Shown here piece by piece: positions 49,752-53,589 of a DNA stretch of 53,589 bases. This DNA comes from Halicephalobus mephisto (taxonomy: Eukaryota > Nematoda > Chromadorea > Rhabditida > Panagrolaimidae). The number at the start of each line of letters is the position of its first letter. Position 1 is the stretch's first letter. Position numbers and translations under genes: made by a program. The notes beneath the pieces were generated by a model that was not told the DNA's origin, did no database searches, and saw nothing but the letters and a program-made list of their open reading frames with translations. The stretch spans positions 1-53,589 of the forward strand of contig SWDT01000155.1 in NCBI GenBank assembly GCA_009193035.1, read 5' to 3'.

Positions 49752-50205
49752 GAAGCACATTTACTCAAAGTGGCCTTTTGGAATGAGTTATATATCATTT
49801 TGAAGCTTTTCAAATGCATATTCAGAATCTGTCATCTGTCTCTACTGAGTGCTCTTCTGAAGTAAGATAATTAGAAAAAAATATAAAATTATATCAACGT
49901 GAAAGAAATCCCTCTTGGTGTTTGGATTCAGTTTTTGGATACGTTTGTTTCCCATATTAAAACAATAATTTGAGTAACTCTTTTTGTAGTTAGGTGTAAA
50001 TTTGGAGCTGATTATGATTATTCAGTTGATTTTAAAAAACAGAAAACACGTAGGAATTTAATATGTTAAAATTTCATAGTTTTCATCGATTATCTCACTT
50101 CAGAAGTGCTTAGCAGAAATAAATAGTAGATTCTGAATGAATATTTTAAGAATTTTAAAATTATATTAACTCATTTTGGGAGATTACTTGGAGTAAACGG
50201 ATTTC
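49752..50205. mobile_element. Inverted pair of repeat R3, arms about 110 bp, spacer about 225 bp
   Basis: The left arm (GAATGAGTTATATATCATTT ... TCTGTCATCTGTCTCTACTG ... CTTCTGAAGTAAGATAA) is matched in reverse complement by 50093-50205 (TTATCTCACTTCAGAAGTGC ... AGTAGATTCTGAATGAATAT ... ATTAACTCATTTTGGGAGAT). Single diverged copies lie at 25080-25160 and 41380-41470. It fits a non-autonomous DNA element. Confidence 0.65.
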
Positions 50206-50814
50206 TCTTGTCAGTTACTTCTCGATCAAGGAACTGCACAAACATCTTCCAGAATCATTTTTCTGCAAATTTCTCATTTTTTAATATCTTTTTTTCAAAA
50301 ACTTCCAATCCCCGTTTATTTCCATAGATACAGAATTCCGATTACGTCAGTATTAATGTCAAGATCAAATGATTCTTAATCTAAAAGAAGTTTTTCATTT
50401 TCGGAGATTTCCGTATGATTATGTAAGAACTGTGCTTGACCTACTTTTGTAAAAAATTAAAAAATTAAATTTTGCTTTTAATTATTAAACAACTTTGAAA
50501 TCAAAAGTATTTGTTAAATTACGAAGCAGCACTCAGTTACAAATCTTTTAGATTAATGAAATCTGGACAAATATTTTATGGTTAGGAATTAAAATTCTTT
50601 AGAATTGCCTTTTCGAAGAACTTTCAAAAAAGTCAAGTTTAAAGATAGTGAAAGAGCCCAATTTCCCATTTTTATTAGCACTGATGGATAAAGCTACAGC
50701 GATATATTCTGGACACGTAGTCTCCATGATCACATAAGTACTTTGGATTCAATTATAACTGAGCGTCATCAGCGTGTCGGAATTCTTGAGAATATTTTTC
50801 ATATATTGGATTCT

Positions 50815-50988
50815 AATTGAGCATAATCGATGGTAGAATTGTAATCCAATGAAAGTTGATCTTAATTGAGCAGAATCAACGTATGTATGCTTTTTTAATT
50901 GCAAAAAATGGCCAGAATACGTTGATTCTGCGCAATAAGGATCAACTTCCGCTGGATTACAATCCTACTGTAGATTTTGCTCAGTCAC
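50815..50988. mobile_element. Foldback element, arms about 70 bp, spacer about 28 bp
   Basis: GAGCATAATCGATGGTAGAA, TTGTAATCCAATGAAAGTTG and AGCAGAATCAACGTATG on the left pair in reverse with GAATACGTTGATTCTGCGCA, GGATCAACTTCCGCTGGATT and TACTGTAGATTTTGCTCAG on the right. Confidence 0.8.
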
Positions 50989-52118
50989 AATCTCATATAA
51001 AAGGAGCGTACTCAGGGGTCTTTACACGTGAATTACGTTCAATTTACAAGTGATTGGATATTACTTGTGTAGAGATATCCAGAACACTCGAAATTAATCG
51101 GTCTTCTCCCTTCTTACTGTAGAATATAAAAGAGAACACAACAAATTAGTCAAAATTCCTAAGTTTTGCGTTATTTATTATCAATATTGCACTATTATGA
51201 TTCTATTTATTTATGTCTAGTCCCTAGATAAAGATACAATAAGACAGAAATAATACAAAATAGAAGAAAAAAAATAATTTTATATAAAAAAACAAATTTT
51301 TTCTTTGATATTATTTTGGCATTATGATTTTAAAGATATTTATTAAGTTTTATATATTGAGATTAGTCATAGAAGATAGATATAAGGTTAGGGCTCGTAT
51401 ATCCTAATGATAAATTAAAATTCACGGGCCGTGTCCTAGTTACCGTTGTGCTTTTTTATTAATTAATTGCGAAAAATATTAATAAATTACGATTTAACGA
51501 TTACTTCTTCCTGAAGAGAAGCTCATCAACATTCCTCAACTTCGTCCACAAAGTCAACGATAAATTACATATTTCACGAAAATTAAGAATTATATCCAAT
51601 TTTTAATTAAAAAACCCCTAATTATTTTTTTGATAACTTTATATTGCAAAAATAAAAGATTTAAAAATAATAAAGCATTTTAGAGAATGAAGAAAAAAAA
51701 TTTTAAATTTCTTTTTTTGTAATTGATCAGTAAATTCTGGGAATTGGCCGATTTTTTTTCGCCTTGTCCTTGATAGAATATTCTAGAAAAAAAGAATCTA
51801 TTTTTGTTAACAATTTTTTCTTCAACGAAATCTATGATCAGAAAAATTTTTTTTTAAAAAATCATCTGACGGATTTTCGTATGAAGACTAACCACGAGGA
51901 AATTGTCCGAAAAATAAACACATTTTCCATCTGGTTTATTTCTAGTATCCAATAATACCTTAGGTTTATTAATAATTAAACTACTCTAAAATTTTCTTCT
52001 TTTCAGAAAGGTAGAATTAAATATCTCCTACGCTTTTCTAAGGATACGATACCGTCCCATATCTGATTTCCCTTCAGATTCTATAAACAGCCCTGGATAT
52101 AATTCACTTCACTTTTTA

Positions 52119-52340
52119 TTACTCCTTAGCCAGTATCAACATCACATGATTTCTGGTCAAAACCTTACTGAAATTCTGGTTAAGAATCTCGGTGAGGATC
52201 ACGGTAGACTTGGTGTTTCTCTTATTTTGTATGTGCTCGTAACTTCCCCCTATATAGGTTTTATTGGGAGTATAGGACTGAATTCGTCCAAATAAGTCCC
52301 TGAACCTGAGTATCTGTGACTGAATTTCTGGACCTTTCAT
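52119..52340 (-). other. Open frame of 73 codons, uncertain
   Basis: The minus-strand reading MKGPEIQSQILRFRDLFGRI then QSYTPNKTYIGGSYEHIQNK has balanced composition and richer codons than the neighbourhood, but no signal peptide, splice support or recognised domain. It may be part of a gene with the minus-strand exons at 52782 and 53358. Confidence 0.25.
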
Positions 52341-52420
52341 AAATGAATCCCAAACTCACTGCAAAAGAGATCTCTGAACCTGACTCTTTCACAAACAAAC
52401 CTCTGAATGAACTCACTCAC

Positions 52421-52458
52421 CGATTGGCTGTTCTCGGAGTCACCGACCCAGCCAATCG
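52421..52458. repeat. Nested hairpin
   Basis: CGATTGGCTG pairs perfectly with CAGCCAATCG. Inside the 18-nt loop TCGG pairs with CCGA around AGTCA. Confidence 0.6.
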
Positions 52459-52781
52459 TTACTTTCGACCAGCAGTTTGCCTACGTGAATTTTAAGTCTT
52501 GCAGAGCTAAGGCAGAACCTGCTTTTGTGGGCACAGTTTCAGAATCCCCTCAGTTGTTGCAAGCATTTCTTTTCTTGTACAAAAAATGCTCTTCCGACTG
52601 CCGTTCATCACGTCATGTAATTCGACGTTTTAGCCTATTTTATGTATCTCGGAAGATTCCGTCAGGGTGCCCCGATGACCGGTCTCGGGATACTGATGTC
52701 ACTTTTCTAACGTCATTTTTATTTCAAAGTTAAACTCAAAGTTAAAATTGAAATAAAATTACAAAAATTAAACAGCGACAA

Positions 52782-52933
52782 TTAGCTGGTTTCCGATGAA
52801 CCACAGACTTGAGAGTGAGAAGAGAGATTACATGTGGCTTTTTCACAGATAAGGGAATTTATAAACTTGAGCTTTATCACCTCCAACTTGTTGTCCTTGT
52901 TAGGATCGTCCGGAAACTGGTAATTGGGACTTT
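52782..52933 (-). CDS. Last exon of an unidentified protein (partial)
   Basis: Behind a good acceptor, CAACTTTCAG, the minus strand reads 49 residues to TAA: SPNYQFPDDPNKDNKLEVIK, LKFINSLICEKATCNLSSHS and QVCGSSETS. It is hydrophilic with three Cys (C..C..C), which would suit an extracellular protein. The intron phase requires one base from an upstream exon that I could not find in 52934-53357; the plus-strand frame at 53004-53192 overlaps that interval. The window may be too short to show it. Confidence 0.4.
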
Positions 52934-53357
52934 CTGAAAGTTGCTAAGTGACCTCTAAGAAAACAGTTTAACTAAGCAAATTCCATTTACTCCATGGCTA
53001 AGAGTGGTCTGTGTTAACTTGGACTACAGTCCCGACCACAAGCACCGGTTGCACAGCTTGAATTGTCTGTTCGAATTCAATTCCCTTGTCTCCAAAACGA
53101 CAAATTCAGTTCCTATGCGAGTCCTCCAAGTTCAAACCGGAAACCGACAGCTCTGGTCCTGTCAACGGTCATTCCCCCAAATTATCGACTAGATCTAGGC
53201 CCTTGTTTTCTTACTGTAGCTAGTCCCTAAACTCTCCTCGGTTTTTAAATTCCCAATTATCCCATGAATGCATAAAGTGCAGATTTGTCAATTATTTAGA
53301 GATTAATTTTCTCTCTTCCTGTGCAACTTTTCCATTTTTCCACCACCCAACGTCACT
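52934..53357. other. GC-richer stretch, no gene resolved
   Basis: The plus-strand frame 53004-53192 (NLDYSPDHKHRLHSLN...) reads plausibly but begins with ATG without an acceptor and lacks a partner. The minus strand is full of stops here. Transcribed non-coding sequence or an intron are both possible. Confidence 0.35.
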
Positions 53358-53507
53358 TCAATATTTCATCTTGATGTTCGAGTAAACCTCGTCATTTGCC
53401 CTGAGGGAAAGGGCGACCTTCTCCAGGTAACAGCAGATCACTGCGGTTTTTAAGATTCTAATAATCAGGAATTTCCCTATTCCCCGTAAACTGCGAAAGT
53501 CCGACAT
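53358..53507 (-). CDS. Small protein candidate (49 aa)
   Basis: The minus-strand ATG at 53507 follows an in-frame TAG and opens MSDFRSLRGIGKFLIIRILK, TAVICCYLEKVALSLRANDE and VYSNIKMKY to TGA. It has a hydrophobic segment (FLIIRILKTAVICCYL) flanked by Arg and Lys, so it may be a single-pass membrane peptide. A GATTATTAG inside could instead be an acceptor for a last exon at 53358-53457 of a gene beyond the window edge. Codons are richer than in the surrounding AT-rich DNA. Confidence 0.35.
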   Translation of the reverse strand: MSDFRSLRGIGKFLIIRILKTAVICCYLEKVALSLRANDEVYSNIKMKY

Positions 53508-53589
53508 ATGGAGTGATTCCTAATAACGTAAGTACTGTATCGGAACCCCCAAAATGACGTTTTGTTTTCCCAACGGAAATCAAGATCTT

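Larger units (their letters stand above)
48305..52118. other. 3.8 kb of repeats and AT-rich DNA
   Basis: No gene is supported. It contains the tandem repeat at 48840-49035, the R3 inverted pair at 49752-50205 and the foldback at 50815-50988. 51080-52000 is AT-rich and featureless to me. The frames at 49587, 50856 and 51764 are repeat or low-complexity translation. Confidence 0.5.

Noticed and set aside
50856..51053. 65-codon plus frame
   Set aside because: Most of it is the foldback at 50815-50988.

Overview
The window looks like nuclear DNA from a nematode. It is AT-rich, most introns are about 40-90 bp, and 3' splice sites fit TTTTCAG or TTTTTAG. Several start codons sit a few bases behind a TTTCAG/TTTTAG, as spliced-leader acceptors would. 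The genes also fit: chemoreceptors with DRFISV..FPIKY, a CX-module protein, and clear orthologs of conserved eukaryotic genes. Roughly half of the acceptors end in TAG rather than CAG, so I would not assume Caenorhabditis elegans itself. No rRNA, tRNA or CRISPR array was recognised.

Layout. 0.2-8 kb: two tandem copies of one serpentine-receptor gene on the minus strand, broken at different places. 8.8-10 kb: a basic/coiled-coil (bZIP-like) protein, minus. 11-14.6 kb: a divergent pair, a PH-domain protein (minus) and a long coiled-coil protein (plus), sharing a 270-bp promoter region. 14.6-14.9 kb: a possible small secreted protein. 16.1-24.2 kb: a Kv3/Shaw-type potassium channel in 12 coding exons with a 5.1-kb first intron. 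25.4-29.3 kb: rpc-2, the second-largest subunit of RNA polymerase III. 29.4-30.7 kb: a bZIP-like factor convergent with rpc-2. 30.7-35.3 kb: repeats and AT-rich sequence. 35.3-36.3 kb: cardiolipin synthase (crls-1) with a GC-AG intron. 37.5-38.3 kb: a small secreted peptide precursor. 38.6-39.4 kb: an 0.8-kb foldback element. 39.7-42.7 kb: a peroxisomal-type SDR dehydrogenase (dhrs-4-like) with minisatellites in its introns. 43-45.4 kb: a CX-module gene and small two-exon genes. 45.4-53.6 kb: mostly repeats with a few weak coding candidates.

The genes do not form one pathway. Housekeeping functions (tRNA/5S transcription, mitochondrial lipid synthesis, peroxisomal redox) lie beside neuronal ones (potassium channel, chemoreceptors, secreted peptide).

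The most unusual feature is a dispersed repeat family. About 30 short hairpin units of about 48 nt, bounded by GGATAGTGTC and GACACTATCC, lie in small arrays at ten loci. Spacers of about 28 nt, themselves alike, separate the units. They occur only in introns and intergenic DNA. Second, the two bZIP-like genes, 20 kb apart, share an unusual basic-region spacing and an identical offset to the zipper, and both carry a C-terminal I-C-x-S-C motif.

Splice models come from reading splice sites by eye with reading-phase bookkeeping. They are internally consistent but not backed by transcripts or alignments.
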